NCBI RefSeq assembly: GCF_900177275.1
Contig: NZ_FXAG01000001.1
Span: 248,001 to 312,000 of the forward strand
Direction: 5' to 3'
Length of the DNA: 64,000 nt
From: Pseudogulbenkiania subflava DSM 22618
GTDB lineage: Bacteria > Pseudomonadota > Gammaproteobacteria > Burkholderiales > Chromobacteriaceae
The notes under the pieces: generated by a model
What the model saw: the letters and a program-made list of their open reading frames with translations, nothing else
Databases searched by the model: none
Told to the model about the DNA's origin: nothing
Program-made: the position numbers and the translations under genes
Shown: positions 1 through 9,220 of the stretch, one piece after another
Layout of the letters: every line of letters begins with the position of its first letter
Position numbering within the stretch: position 1 is the stretch's first letter

Positions 1-1249
1 CATGCTGAACAAGGCGGGCGTGCTGTCGGACGACGACGTGGCGGCGATCCGCCAGGGCATGGCCGAGATCCTGGACGACATCCGCGAAGGCCGCCTGGAG
101 TGGAGCGTGGACCTGGAAGACGTGCACATGAACGTCGAGCGCCGTCTGACCGACAAGATCGGCGATGCCGGCAAGCGCCTGCACACCGGTCGCTCCCGCA
201 ACGACCAGGTCGCCACCGACATCCGCCTGTGGCTGCGTGCGCAGATCGACGACATCGTGGTGCTGATCGCCGAGCTGCAAACCAGCCTGCTGGACTTGGC
301 CGAGGCCAACGCCGATACCGTGATGCCGGGCTTCACCCACCTGCAAGTGGCGCAGCCGGTGACCTTCGGCCACCACATGCTGGCCTACGTCGAGATGCTG
401 GGTCGTGACGCCGAGCGCATGACCGACTGCCGCAAGCGCGTGAACCGTCTGCCGCTGGGCGCCGCCGCGCTGGCCGGCACCACCTTCCCGATCGACCGCC
501 ACTACACCGCGCAACTGCTGGGCTTCGATGACGTCTGCCACAACTCGCTGGACGCCGTGTCCGACCGTGACTTCGCCATCGAATTCACCGCCGCCGCGTC
601 CCTTGTGATGGTGCATCTCTCCCGGCTGTCGGAAGAGCTGATCCTGTGGATGAGCCCGCGCGTCGGCTTCATCGACATCGCCGACCGCTTCTGCACCGGC
701 TCGTCGATCATGCCGCAGAAGAAGAACCCGGACGTGCCGGAACTGGTGCGCGGCAAGTCGGGCCGCGTGGTGGGCCATTTGATCGCTCTGGTAACCCTGA
801 TGAAGGCGCAACCGCTGGCCTACAACAAGGACAACCAGGAGGACAAGGAGCCGCTGTTCGACACGGCCGACACGCTGATCGACACGCTGCGCATCTACGC
901 CGACATGATGCGCGGCATCACGGTGAAGAAAGAGGCGATGCGCGCCGCCGTGCTGCAGGGCTTCGCCACCGCCACCGACCTGGCCGACTACCTGGTGAAA
1001 AAGGGCCTGCCGTTCCGCGACAGCCACGAGGTGGTGGCGCTGACCGTGCGCCATGCCGAGGCCCAGGGCGTGGACATCGCCGACCTCAGCCTGGAGAAGC
1101 TGCGCGAGTTCTCGCCGCTGATCGAGGCAGACGTGTTCACTGTGCTGACGCCGGAAGGCTCGCTGGCGCAACGCGACCATGTCGGCGGCACCGCTCCGAA
1201 CCAGGTGCGCGCCCAGATCGCCCGCCACCGCGCACGCCTGGCCGGCTGA
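1..1249 (+). CDS. argH: Argininosuccinate lyase, 5'-truncated by window edge
   Basis: Splits argininosuccinate into arginine and fumarate, the last step of arginine biosynthesis, in the cytosol. The 415 visible residues begin inside the protein: the family is about 460 residues, so roughly 45 N-terminal residues lie before base 1, and the ATG at base 2 is an internal methionine. The fumarase/aspartase signature [11 protein letters not shown] is at visible residues 233-243, with the substrate-binding TGRSRNDQ stretch at 62-69. The C-terminus looks complete. A strong hairpin plus T-run terminator follows at 1437-1463, so this is probably the last gene of its transcript. Confidence 0.96.
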   Translation, partial: MLNKAGVLSDDDVAAIRQGMAEILDDIREGRLEWSVDLEDVHMNVERRLTDKIGDAGKRLHTGRSRNDQVATDIRLWLRAQIDDIVVLIAELQTSLLDLAEANADTVMPGFTHLQVAQPVTFGHHMLAYVEMLGRDAERMTDCRKRVNRLPLGAAALAGTTFPIDRHYTAQLLGFDDVCHNSLDAVSDRDFAIEFTAAASLVMVHLSRLSEELILWMSPRVGFIDIADRFCTGSSIMPQKKNPDVPELVRGKSGRVVGHLIALVTLMKAQPLAYNKDNQEDKEPLFDTADTLIDTLRIYADMMRGITVKKEAMRAAVLQGFATATDLADYLVKKGLPFRDSHEVVALTVRHAEAQGVDIADLSLEKLREFSPLIEADVFTVLTPEGSLAQRDHVGGTAPNQVRAQIARHRARLAG

Positions 1250-1256
1250 ACGGCTC

Positions 1257-1401
1257 AGTAGGGCGGAAGCCCCGACGCCGTCAGGGCGTTCCGCCACACC
1301 CGCCGCCATCCACATCCATCTCCGCAAAGAACGGCGGAACGCCCCCCATTCCTTTGCAACGCTACGCTTGCCTCGCTCAGTCAGGGCTTCCGCCCTACGG
1401 C
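1257..1401. repeat. GTAGGGCGGAA-ended palindromic repeat
   Basis: Starts with GTAGGGCGGAAGCCC and ends with its near reverse complement GGGCTTCCGCCCTAC. Inside is a second hairpin (GACGCCGTCAGGGCGTTCCGCC and a later GGCGGAACGCC). The same ends bound two units at 49112-49390. The inner part (TACGCTTGCCTCGCTCAGTCA) recurs at about 40280-40306. It looks like an extragenic BIME-type element; no coding capacity is seen. Confidence 0.6.
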
Positions 1402-1436
1402 CTGAAGCGGGGCGGCACGAGCAGGACAAGGACACA

Positions 1437-1463
1437 GGCCGGGAGTCGTCTCCCGGCCTTTTT
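1437..1463 (+). terminator. Rho-independent terminator of argH
   Basis: GGCCGGGAG and CTCCCGGCC pair around a short TCGT loop and are followed at once by TTTTTC. It is placed for argH and insulates it from the chemoreceptor gene downstream. Confidence 0.85.
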
Positions 1464-1594
1464 CTTGCGCGCCGGTCGCGAAACCGCAACGCTCCGGGAT
1501 TATTTTATCCGGGTCAATTTCTTCCGCCGCATAACTCGGTAAGATGAATGCCTATCCGACGCGTCACTACCGCGCCTTGCCCCCGGGAGACACC

Positions 1595-2701
1595 GTGTTA
1601 TTCAGCAAAACCCGTACCGCCCTGCAGCAATCCGAAACCACCAACGCCAGCCTGCAGCAGGAGAACGCCCTGCTGAAGCAGCGGCTGGCCCAGATGGAAA
1701 GCGCCCACGCCGAGCAGGCCGAGGAACTGGCCCGGCTGCAGCGCGAGCGCACCATGCTGCAAGGGGTGTTCACCAACGTCGGCCGCTTCGGCGACACCCT
1801 CGACGGCGTGCGCCAGTCCTTCCTCGGGCTGGCCGACTCGCTGAGCCAGGAAAAGCGCTCGGCGCGCGACGTGGCGGCGCAATCGGACGCCAACCGCCAG
1901 GGGTTCGAGCGCATCGCCACCAACCTGAAAAGCATGTTCGAGCGTATCCAGCAGGCCTCGGCCAACGTCGAGGCGCTCTACCAGCAGGCCGAGGAGATCG
2001 GCGGCATCGTGCGCCTGATCAAGGACATCGCGGACCAGACCAACCTGCTAGCGCTGAACGCCGCGATCGAAGCCGCCCGCGCCGGCGAATCGGGCCGCGG
2101 CTTCGCCGTGGTGGCGGACGAGGTGCGCAAGCTGGCGGAACGCACCGCCAAGGCCACCACCGAGATCGCCGGGCTGGTCGGCACCATCCAGGGCGAAACG
2201 CAGAGCGCCAAGCAGACCATGCAGCTGGGCGCCGACGACGCCAGCCGCTTCTCGGCGGAGAGCCAGGAGGCGGTGGGCAGCATGCAGCGCCTGTTCGCGC
2301 TGTCGCAGCAGATGGAACAGGCGATCGCCGCGGCGGCGCAGCTGTCCGGCGTCGAGCTCGCCAACCTCGACGAGCTGACCGTGAAGCTCGAGGTGTACAA
2401 GGTGTTCATGGGCATCGCCAAGACGCGCCCGGAAGCGCTGCCGGACGAGACGCAGTGCCGCCTCGGCCAGTGGTACTACGGCGGCGAGGGCAAGGAAAGC
2501 TTCTCGCGCCTGCCCGGCTACGCCGCGCTGGAAGCGCCGCACCGCAACGTGCACGAGCACGCCCGCCGCGCCGTGGAACTGTTCTACGCCGGCCGCTTCG
2601 AGCAGGCGCTGACCGAGCTGGCGGCGATGGAGCAGGCCAACGCCGCGGTGATGAGCGGCCTCACCCGTATGCTGTCCGAGCTGGCGCCGGCTGGCCGCTG
2701 A
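1595..2701 (+). CDS. Soluble methyl-accepting chemotaxis protein with C-terminal CZB domain
   Basis: Cytoplasmic chemoreceptor that would signal to CheA/CheW. There is no membrane segment. The N-terminus is a coiled coil rich in Gln and Glu. The conserved MCP hairpin tip ([19 protein letters not shown]) lies about midway, and a CZB zinc-binding domain ends the protein (CRLGQWYY and PHRNVHEHA supply Cys and two His). The first zinc-ligand His of typical CZB domains appears to be Glu here ([11 protein letters not shown]). The GTG at 1595 is preferred because GGGAGA sits 4-9 bases upstream; an in-frame ATG at 1544 has a poor ribosome site and would add 17 unlikely residues. The ligand cannot be told from sequence; CZB receptors are known to sense zinc or hypochlorous acid. 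Confidence 0.88.
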   Translation: MLFSKTRTALQQSETTNASLQQENALLKQRLAQMESAHAEQAEELARLQRERTMLQGVFTNVGRFGDTLDGVRQSFLGLADSLSQEKRSARDVAAQSDANRQGFERIATNLKSMFERIQQASANVEALYQQAEEIGGIVRLIKDIADQTNLLALNAAIEAARAGESGRGFAVVADEVRKLAERTAKATTEIAGLVGTIQGETQSAKQTMQLGADDASRFSAESQEAVGSMQRLFALSQQMEQAIAAAAQLSGVELANLDELTVKLEVYKVFMGIAKTRPEALPDETQCRLGQWYYGGEGKESFSRLPGYAALEAPHRNVHEHARRAVELFYAGRFEQALTELAAMEQANAAVMSGLTRMLSELAPAGR

Positions 2702-2933
2702 CTCTGCCCCGCGGGCCGACGTTCTGCCGACCCGCTTGCTTGCTCTCCAATGCCAGCCGGCGCGCGCCAAAGCAGGCCGGGCGTCGCCTGAAGCGTAGGA
2801 TGGGAAGAGCAAGGCGAACCCCAGCGAACGATGGTCGATGGGGTTCGGCACTGACGTGGCGAGGGAAACACCGCCTCATGTGGCGATGGTGTCCTCGCCC
2901 TGCTGCCAGCCTCACGAGACGCGGCGCTACCGC

Positions 2934-4418
2934 CTAATGGGCCAGGTTTTCAGGCGGGCTCAGGGTGCGCGCCACCGCCACCCGCCAGCCCTGGTACAGC
3001 CGCGCGCGCCGATCCTCGCTCATGCCTGGCTCGAAGCGCTGCTGGCCTTGCCACAGCGCCGCCAACTCGTCGAGCGAACCGTACACCCCCGCCCCCAGCC
3101 CCGCCAGGAACGCCGCGCCGAGCGCCGTGGTTTCGCTCACCGCCGCGCGCTCCACCGGCAGCGCCAGCATGTCGGCCAGGAACTGCATCAGCCAGTCGTT
3201 GCCGACCATGCCGCCGTCCACGCGCAGGCTGGCGGGACGCGCCGCGCCGTCGGCCTGCATCGCTTCCATCAGGTCGCGCGTCTGGTAGCACACCGACTCC
3301 AGCGCGGCGCGCACGATGTGGGCGATGCCGGAGTCGCGCGTCAGGCCGATGATGGCGCCGCGCGCCAGTGGGTCCCAATACGGCGCGCCGAGCCCGGTGA
3401 AGGCCGGCACCAGGTAGACGCCGCCGGTGTCGGCCAGCTGGCGCGCCAGCGTCTCGCTCTCGCCGGCCGAGTGGATCAGCCGCACCGCGTCGCGCAGCCA
3501 TTGCAGCGCGGCGCCGGCGACGAAGATGCTGCCTTCCAGCGCATAGGTGGTGCGCCCTTCCAGCCGGTAGCACACCGTCGACAGCAGACGGTGGCGCGAC
3601 GCCAGCACCTCGCTACCGGTGTTCTGCACCAGGAAGCAGCCGGTGCCGTAGGTGGACTTGATCATGCCCGGCTCGAAACAGGCCTGGCCGACAGTGGCGG
3701 CCTGCTGGTCGCCGACCAACGCGGTGATCTTCAGGGGTTGGCCGAACAGGGTGGTGGCGCCGTAGTCGGCGACGTTGTCGCGCACCTCCGGCAGCAGCGC
3801 GCGCGGGATGGCGAATAGCGCCAGCAGCTCGTCATCCCACTGTTGGCGGTGGATGTTGAACAGCAAGGTGCGCGCGGCGTTGCTGGCGTCGGTGGCGTGC
3901 ACCCGACCCTCGGTGAGACGCCACAGCAGGAAGCTGTCGACGGTGCCGAACGCCAGCTCGCCGCGTTCTGCGCGTTCGCGCGCGCCGGGGACGTGGTCGA
4001 GCAGCCAGGCGAGCTTGCAGGCGGAGAAGTAGGGGTCGAGCACCAGGCCGGTTCGGGCGCTCACCAGCGCGGCGTTGTCCGGCGTGGCCAGCGCGGCACA
4101 GTGCTCGGCGGTGCGCCGGTCCTGCCACACGATGGCCCGATGCAGCACCCGGCCGCTGGCGCGCTCCCACAGCAGCGTGGTCTCGCGCTGGTTGGTGAGC
4201 CCCAGCGCCACCGGTGTGGCCCCGTTGGCCAGCACCTCGCGCGCCAGCGCCAGCGTGTCGCGCCAGATGTCCTCCGGCTCGTGCTCCACCCAGCCCGGCT
4301 GCGGAAAGTGCTGCGGCAGCTCGCGCTGGGCGCGTGCCAGCACCCGGCCCCGGGCATCGAACAGCATGGCGCGGGTGCTGGTGGTGCCCTGGTCGATTAC
4401 CAACAGTGTTGCCGTCAT
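2934..4418 (-). CDS. glpK: Glycerol kinase
   Basis: Phosphorylates glycerol to glycerol-3-phosphate using ATP, in the cytosol. The 494 residues are full length. The FGGY-family N-terminal motif [13 protein letters not shown], the glycerol-kinase stretch [11 protein letters not shown], the NQRET segment and the late GLGAPYWDP segment are all present and in order. The start is supported by AAGGAG a few bases upstream. It is divergent from a GlpR-type repressor with a palindrome between them, so it is probably induced by glycerol-3-phosphate. No glpF or glpD lies beside it, so those would have to be elsewhere. Confidence 0.96.
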   Translation of the reverse strand: MTATLLVIDQGTTSTRAMLFDARGRVLARAQRELPQHFPQPGWVEHEPEDIWRDTLALAREVLANGATPVALGLTNQRETTLLWERASGRVLHRAIVWQDRRTAEHCAALATPDNAALVSARTGLVLDPYFSACKLAWLLDHVPGARERAERGELAFGTVDSFLLWRLTEGRVHATDASNAARTLLFNIHRQQWDDELLALFAIPRALLPEVRDNVADYGATTLFGQPLKITALVGDQQAATVGQACFEPGMIKSTYGTGCFLVQNTGSEVLASRHRLLSTVCYRLEGRTTYALEGSIFVAGAALQWLRDAVRLIHSAGESETLARQLADTGGVYLVPAFTGLGAPYWDPLARGAIIGLTRDSGIAHIVRAALESVCYQTRDLMEAMQADGAARPASLRVDGGMVGNDWLMQFLADMLALPVERAAVSETTALGAAFLAGLGAGVYGSLDELAALWQGQQRFEPGMSEDRRARLYQGWRVAVARTLSPPENLAH

Positions 4419-4491
4419 AGGCCGAACTCCTTGTGATTGGTGCGCGGCGCCGACAAAACCGCGCGCCGATTTGCCCGCAGGCGGCGAAATA

Positions 4492-4503
4492 TGTTAATTA
4501 ACA
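4492..4503. promoter_or_regulatory. Candidate GlpR operator between glpK and glpR
   Basis: TGTTAATTAACA is a perfect 12-bp palindrome in the only AT-rich part of the 113-bp divergent spacer, upstream of both genes. DeoR-family repressors bind AT-rich palindromes of this kind; binding by this GlpR is inferred from position. Confidence 0.5.
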
Positions 4504-4531
4504 GACGACAGATTTTCGGAATCGAACCAAC

Positions 4532-5296
4532 ATGAGCCGCTCCCCCCGCCACGAGAAGATTCTGCAACTGGTCCGCGAAAACGGCTTCATGCCGATCGAG
4601 GAACTGGCCCGCCTGCTCGACGTCACGCCGCAGACCATCCGCCGCGACATCAACCAGCTGTGCGAGGAAAACCTGCTGCGCCGCTACCACGGCGGCGCCG
4701 CGCTCGGCAGCAGCGTCGAGAACGAGGACTACGTGGCGCGCAAGGGCAAGCTGCAGAGCGAGAAGGCGTACATCGCCGACATGATCGCCGAGAACATCCC
4801 GGACCACGCCTCGCTGTTCATGAGCATCGGCACCACCATCGAGGCCGTGGCCCAGGCGCTCACCGCGAGCCACAAGGGCCTGCGCGTGATCACCAATAAT
4901 ATTCACGTGGCATCGATCATGTCGACCAACCCGGACTTCAACGTGCTGATCACCTCCGGCGTGGTGCGCGCCTCGGACGGCGGCATCACCGGGGTGGCCA
5001 CGCTCGACTTCATCAACCAGTTCAAGGTCGACTACGCCATCCTCGGCGTCTCCGGCATCGAGCCGGACGGCTCGCTGCTCGACTTCGACTACCGCGAAGT
5101 GCGCGTGGCGCAGGCGATGATGAACAACGCGCGCCACCGCTACCTCGCCGCCGACCACAGCAAGTTCGGCCGCAACGCGCTTGTGCGCATGGGCCATATC
5201 AGCGAATTCCACGCCGTGTTCACCGACGAAACCCCGCCCGAGCCGCTGGCCAAGATGATGTCCGAACACAACGTGCGCCTGTACCTTGCAGAATAG
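4532..5296 (+). CDS. glpR: DeoR-family transcriptional repressor, GlpR type
   Basis: Likely represses the divergent glpK and is released by glycerol-3-phosphate. The 254 residues match the family. An N-terminal winged helix-turn-helix (about residues 5-57, with the DeoR signature TPQTIRRDINQLCEENLLRRYHGG region) is followed by the sugar-phosphate-binding DeoRC domain (about 75-235, with SIGTTIEAVAQAL and ITNNIHVA). The divergent position beside glpK makes the GlpR assignment much stronger than sequence alone would. The ribosome site is weak. Confidence 0.9.
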   Translation: MSRSPRHEKILQLVRENGFMPIEELARLLDVTPQTIRRDINQLCEENLLRRYHGGAALGSSVENEDYVARKGKLQSEKAYIADMIAENIPDHASLFMSIGTTIEAVAQALTASHKGLRVITNNIHVASIMSTNPDFNVLITSGVVRASDGGITGVATLDFINQFKVDYAILGVSGIEPDGSLLDFDYREVRVAQAMMNNARHRYLAADHSKFGRNALVRMGHISEFHAVFTDETPPEPLAKMMSEHNVRLYLAE

Positions 5297-5637
5297 GCGG
5301 CAACCGGCTCCCGGCCAACGCCCGCCGCGCGCGGGCTTTCAGGCTGCTGACGACGTGCTTCGATGCGTTGTTACAGGACCCGGCAGAGCCGGGCCTCTCC
5401 GCCGCCGTAATTGATTCTGCAGCCTGCCCATCTATTCCCAATCCTTCGCTGAGCCAATCTCTGCATGCCAGTCTTCGATTGGCCCGGCGATAGATTGGCA
5501 CGCAGTCCACCCTTGCCCGGCAAGGGAGCCTCGCTACGCTCGAGAGGGCTTGTTAATTATCTGACAGCCAAAGGGCGGCGCCCCGGCCCCTGCTGGTATA
5601 CTGCAGCGTTTGCAAGCAACAACAAGCCTGACGCGCC
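5297..5637. other. Gene-free 341 bp with a repeat-core fragment
   Basis: A weak hairpin (GCCCGC and GCGGGC then CTTTC, about 5320-5340) could end glpR. Bases 5431-5505 match the central part of the 200-bp element family (TCGCTGAGCCAATCTCTGC, then TCTTCGATTGG and GCGATAGATTGGCACGCAG) but lack its ends, so this is a decayed remnant. Nothing coding is seen. Confidence 0.5.
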
Positions 5638-7524
5638 ATGAACGTTTTTTACGAAGAAAGCGGCAGCTTCAAGGTGGGCGCCGTGGTGTCCCGCAATGAC
5701 GCCAGCCTGCAGGTCGACACCCTCCACGGCAAACGCGCCAAGATCAAATCGGCCAACGTGATGCTGGAATTCAACTCGGCGCTGACCGAGTTCCTGCCGG
5801 CGGTCGAGAAGCTGGCGGCCGAGATCGACATCGACTTCCTGTGGGAAGTGAGCGGCCAGGACGAATTCGGCTTCGAGGCGCTGGCCGCCGACTACTGGGG
5901 CCACACCCCCAACGCGGCCGAAGCCGCCGCCATCATCCAGCGCCTATTCGAGGCGCCGATGTACTTCTACAAGAAGGGCAAGGGGCGCTTCAAGGCGGCA
6001 CCGGAAGAGTCGCTGAAGGCGGCGCTGGCCGGTATCGAGAAGAAGAAGCGCGAGCAGGAGCAGATCGACGCCTGGGTGGCCGAGCTGAAATCCGGCCGGC
6101 TGCCGGACGCCATCCGCACCCAGTTGATGACGCTGCTGTTCCGCCCGGACAAAAACACGCTGGAGTTCAAGGCCTTCGACCAGGCCTGCCGCGAGCGCAA
6201 CCTGCCGCCGGTGCGGCTGGCGGCCGAGATCGGCGGCATCCCCTCGGTGCCGGACTACCTGATGGCGGGCTTCCTGCTGGAGTACTTCCCCAAGGGCACC
6301 GGTTTCGGCCAGTACGCCGCGCCGGAGCTGCCGGGCGACGAGGAACTGCCGCTCGCCGAGGTGGCCGCGTTCTCGATCGACGACGCCGCCACCACCGAGA
6401 TCGACGATGCGCTGTCGCTGGTCGAACTGCCCAACGGCAACCAGCGCGTCGGCATCCACATCGCCGCGCCGACGCTGGGCGTGGCGCCCGGTTCGGACAT
6501 CGAGAAACTGGTGTTCCAGCGCCTCTCCACGGTGTACTTCCCCGGCGACAAGATCACCATGCTGCCGGACGAGCTGGTCGAACAGTTCACGCTGAAGGAA
6601 GGCCAGGCCTGCCCGGCAGTGAGCCTGTACGTCGAGGTGACGCCGGAATTCGAGCCGGTCGGCTACGAAAGCCGCATCGAGCGCGTGACCATCGCCGCCA
6701 ACCTGCGCCATAACCAGCTGGAGCAGGTGTTCAACGAACAGACCCTGGCCGATCCGGATGGCGGCCCGGACTACCCGTTCAAGCGCGAGCTGACCTGGCT
6801 GTGGCAGTTCGCCAACGCGCTGGAGAAGCGCCGCGGCAAGTACGACCCGACGCGCCCGGTACAGATGGACTACAACTTCAACGTGGTCGACGGCAAGGTG
6901 CAAATCACGCTGAGGAAGCGCGGCGCGCCGATGGACAAACTGGTGTCCGAGCTGATGATCCTCGCCAACAGCGAGTGGGGCCGCATGTTGGCCGAAGCCG
7001 ACATCCCGGCGATGTACCGTGCGCAGAGCATGGGCAAGGTGCGCATGACCACCCGTCCGGAGCCGCATATCGGCCTGGGCGTGGCGCAGTACGCCTGGTC
7101 CACCTCGCCGCTGCGGCGCGCCACCGACTTCGTCAACCAGCGCCAGCTCACCGCGATGATCCGCGGCGACAAGCCCGAGTTCGAGCAGGGCAACGCCATG
7201 CTGTTCGCCATCCTGCGCGACTTCGACGCCACCTACAGCGCCTATCTCGCGTTCCAGGACCGCATGGAGCACTTCTGGTGCCTGCGCTGGTTCAGCCAGG
7301 AGGGCGTCACCGAGCCGACCGCGACGCTGATCAAGGAAGACCTGGTGCGCATCGACGGCCTGCCGCTGCGCCTGCGCGTGCCTGGTCTGCCGGAGCTGGC
7401 GAGCGGCGACAAGGTGCGCCTGGCGGTGATCCGCATCGACGAGCTGACGCAGGAGATCGAGCTGCGCTACGCCGGCAAGGTCGGCCACGAGGACGTGCAG
7501 GTCGAGGAAGACAGCACGGTGTAA
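5638..7524 (+). CDS. RNB-domain exoribonuclease (RNase II/R family)
   Basis: Predicted 3'-to-5' exoribonuclease acting on RNA in the cytosol. Of 628 residues, the N-terminal part has a small beta-rich RNA-binding region and the middle and C-terminal part is the RNB catalytic domain. The acidic metal-binding segment AFSIDDAATTEIDDALSL is present, with the aspartates expected for catalysis, and a YAWSTSPLRRATDFVNQRQL segment follows that is typical of RNB enzymes. It is shorter than E. coli RNase R and lacks the long basic C-terminal tail. It could be named rnb or rnr by analogy, but I cannot choose between them. Confidence 0.88.
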   Translation: MNVFYEESGSFKVGAVVSRNDASLQVDTLHGKRAKIKSANVMLEFNSALTEFLPAVEKLAAEIDIDFLWEVSGQDEFGFEALAADYWGHTPNAAEAAAIIQRLFEAPMYFYKKGKGRFKAAPEESLKAALAGIEKKKREQEQIDAWVAELKSGRLPDAIRTQLMTLLFRPDKNTLEFKAFDQACRERNLPPVRLAAEIGGIPSVPDYLMAGFLLEYFPKGTGFGQYAAPELPGDEELPLAEVAAFSIDDAATTEIDDALSLVELPNGNQRVGIHIAAPTLGVAPGSDIEKLVFQRLSTVYFPGDKITMLPDELVEQFTLKEGQACPAVSLYVEVTPEFEPVGYESRIERVTIAANLRHNQLEQVFNEQTLADPDGGPDYPFKRELTWLWQFANALEKRRGKYDPTRPVQMDYNFNVVDGKVQITLRKRGAPMDKLVSELMILANSEWGRMLAEADIPAMYRAQSMGKVRMTTRPEPHIGLGVAQYAWSTSPLRRATDFVNQRQLTAMIRGDKPEFEQGNAMLFAILRDFDATYSAYLAFQDRMEHFWCLRWFSQEGVTEPTATLIKEDLVRIDGLPLRLRVPGLPELASGDKVRLAVIRIDELTQEIELRYAGKVGHEDVQVEEDSTV

Positions 7525-7685
7525 TTCCAATTCGCCTTAGAAACGATAACTTTGTCGGCGGCGTTACGCAGGGCCTTGCCGTACTTCATGTACTGTCTGC
7601 GGCCCCGCTCACTTGCCTTCGCGTTCTCGTTCCTAATGCTTTTTGGAATCATGCCGCACCCGGCTGCAGCCAACCTTGAAAAACA

Positions 7686-7717
7686 AAAAAGCCCCGGAAG
7701 CGATTCCGGGGCTTTTT
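7686..7717. terminator. Bidirectional terminator between the RNB gene and cbtA
   Basis: AAAAAGCCCCGGAA and TTCCGGGGCTTTTT pair perfectly around GCGA, with a T-run on each strand. The two flanking genes converge here, so one hairpin can serve both. Confidence 0.9.
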
Positions 7718-7738
7718 CTTTGCGGGACAACCGGGCGG

Positions 7739-8467
7739 TTAGCGCGATTCCACCGGGAAGCGCTGCAACAGCCCCCCCAGCACGCCGCCCAGCGCCAGCC
7801 ACAGCACCGCTGCGGAAGCCAGCGCCGCCAGCATGAAGTCGCTCATCAGGCGCGCGGGCACCAGCGTGTGCACCTCGGCCAGTACCGGCGCGCCAACCAG
7901 GTGCGGCAGCGCCGCCACCGCCAGCGCACCCACTGCCCACAACGCACGGCGCTTGGCCCAAGCATAGTAGAGCCCGAACAGCGCGCCGGAAGTGCAGGCC
8001 ACCGTGAGCAGCCACCACAACTGGCGCTGCTGCAGGTCGGCCGCGGGCACGCCCGGCGGCTCCGGCGGCAGGCCGAGCGCCGGCGCCAGCTGGAACACCA
8101 CGAAGCCCAACGCGCCGAACAAGAGGCCGCGCCGCCAGTTGATGCGGCCGAACTGCGACAGCACCGCCCCCAGCAGCAGGGCGTAACCCATCGCCGCCAG
8201 CGTGATCGAGATCGCGGTGGCAACGGCGCGGTGCGTCTTGTCGTCGGACGGCTCCTCGCTCGCCATCGCCTCGTGCGCGTGTTCCTTGGCCGCCATAGCG
8301 TCGTGCGCCTCGTGAACGTGCGCCGTGGCGGTAGCGGCCTCGAGCTGCTGCTCGTAGCCTTCGGCCTGCTCGATCAGCGGCTGGACCAGCGCCAGCTGGA
8401 CCGGCGTCGTCACCGCACCGGCCAGCAGCCCGGCCAGCAGCGACAGGGCGACAATACGTGCAAACAT
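7739..8467 (-). CDS. cbtA: Cobalt transporter subunit CbtA
   Basis: Predicted inner-membrane subunit of a CbtAB-type cobalt uptake system. The 242 residues contain about five hydrophobic segments. A His-rich soluble loop (AHVHEAHDAMAAKEHAHEAM, about residues 45-65) could bind cobalt. The ATG at 8467 is chosen because GAAGGG precedes it and translation then opens with a hydrophobic helix. It lies 16 bp downstream of cbtB in the same direction, and the pair follows a cobalamin riboswitch, which supports cobalt transport for B12 synthesis. Confidence 0.9.
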   Translation of the reverse strand: MFARIVALSLLAGLLAGAVTTPVQLALVQPLIEQAEGYEQQLEAATATAHVHEAHDAMAAKEHAHEAMASEEPSDDKTHRAVATAISITLAAMGYALLLGAVLSQFGRINWRRGLLFGALGFVVFQLAPALGLPPEPPGVPAADLQQRQLWWLLTVACTSGALFGLYYAWAKRRALWAVGALAVAALPHLVGAPVLAEVHTLVPARLMSDFMLAALASAAVLWLALGGVLGGLLQRFPVESR

Positions 8468-8483
8468 GACAACCCTTCGTCGG

Positions 8484-8681
8484 TCAGTGGCAGACGAAGC
8501 CCATGGTATGGCGCGTATCGTGGCTCTCGCCGTGAGCGATGCCCGGGGCGAAACCGACACCGTAGAGGATCACCGCGCCCAGCAGCGCGGCGCACAGGGC
8601 GGCGGAACGGGCTTTCCAGCGCGCGGCGCTGGCGGGGTCGAGCTGGCCGATCGGTCGAACGGCGGATTTGTGCAACTGCAT
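8484..8681 (-). CDS. cbtB: Cobalt transporter subunit CbtB
   Basis: Small 65-residue membrane protein with one transmembrane helix (ALCAALLGAVILYGVGF) and a short His/Cys tail ending MGFVCH. That layout is diagnostic of CbtB. AGGAGA precedes the ATG. It is the first gene of the riboswitch-controlled cbtBA pair. Confidence 0.92.
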   Translation of the reverse strand: MQLHKSAVRPIGQLDPASAARWKARSAALCAALLGAVILYGVGFAPGIAHGESHDTRHTMGFVCH

Positions 8682-8837
8682 GTCTATCTCCTGGGTCTTT
8701 CCATGGCCCCCCCTGTCTCGCGGTGTCGGTTGGCGGCAAGCAGCCGCACAGCGATGGACCGACGATGGCGCGACAGGGTAAGGGAGGGGCACAGGAAGAA
8801 ACGTTAAGCGCACCGCCCTCCGCGGTGCATAGCGTTG

Positions 8838-9002
8838 TCGCCTTCGGCCGGTCTCCGGGCTCACGAGCCGGGAGCACGCTCCCACGCCGGCGCCTTCCCG
8901 GGCGCGAACCCAGTGGCGTGTTGCCGGCGCTTACTCGATTACCGTTGCGGGGGCAGCGACGGATTTGCCGATCGGCACACCGTCTTCCCGTTGAGGTTCC
9001 CC
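8838..9002 (-). ncRNA. Cobalamin (AdoCbl) riboswitch in the cbtBA leader
   Basis: Read on the minus strand, the conserved aptamer pieces occur in order: ACGGTGTGCC, then CTGCCCCCGCAACGGTAA, then GCCACTGGG with CGGGAAGGC, and finally the B12 box AGCCCGGAGACCGGCC (8846-8861). All are hallmark cobalamin-riboswitch segments. High cobalamin should shut down cbtBA. The exact 5' and 3' limits and whether control is by termination or by hiding the cbtB ribosome site were not resolved. Confidence 0.93.
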
Positions 9003-9096
9003 GTGCGGTGGCGGCGCGCACGCGCAGCCGGGTAGCGGCGAGAAACCTCAAGCCCCGGGCCGATTCGAACCGGGGCACACCGAAAGCTGCTTAAGG

Positions 9097-9126
9097 ATAG
9101 CAGAAGCGCACCGGCGGCATGGTCAA
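9097..9126 (-). promoter_or_regulatory. Candidate sigma-70 promoter of the riboswitch-cbtBA transcript
   Basis: On the minus strand TTGACC (9121-9126) and TGCTAT (9097-9102) are separated by 18 bp and lie about 95 bp upstream of the aptamer. Both match consensus hexamers well at the key positions. The leader between promoter and aptamer is very GC-rich. Confidence 0.4.
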
Positions 9127-9165
9127 AATGCATAGGAAGTGGAGCCGCTACGCAGATCGGGGCGG

Positions 9166-9196
9166 AAAAAAACCGCCCCCGGCAAGCGGGCAGCGG
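9166..9196 (-). terminator. Terminator of rhlE
   Basis: On the minus strand CCGCTGCCCGC, GCCGGGGGCGG and a run of seven T follow the rhlE stop. The stem is imperfect but GC-rich. Confidence 0.6.
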
Positions 9197-9220
9197 TCTG
9201 GCGCGGACGCGGGAGGAGCG

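Noticed and set aside
7530-7640. Possible dispersed repeat or small gene after the RNB-domain gene
   Set aside because: TACTTCATGTACTGTCTGCGG has the feel of a dispersed repeat, but no second copy exists in this window and no ORF is supported.
9040-9090. tRNA-like T-arm (GGTTCGAATC) upstream of cbtB
   Set aside because: Neighbouring bases do not form a 5-bp T stem, D arm or acceptor stem. It is part of the cbtBA leader.
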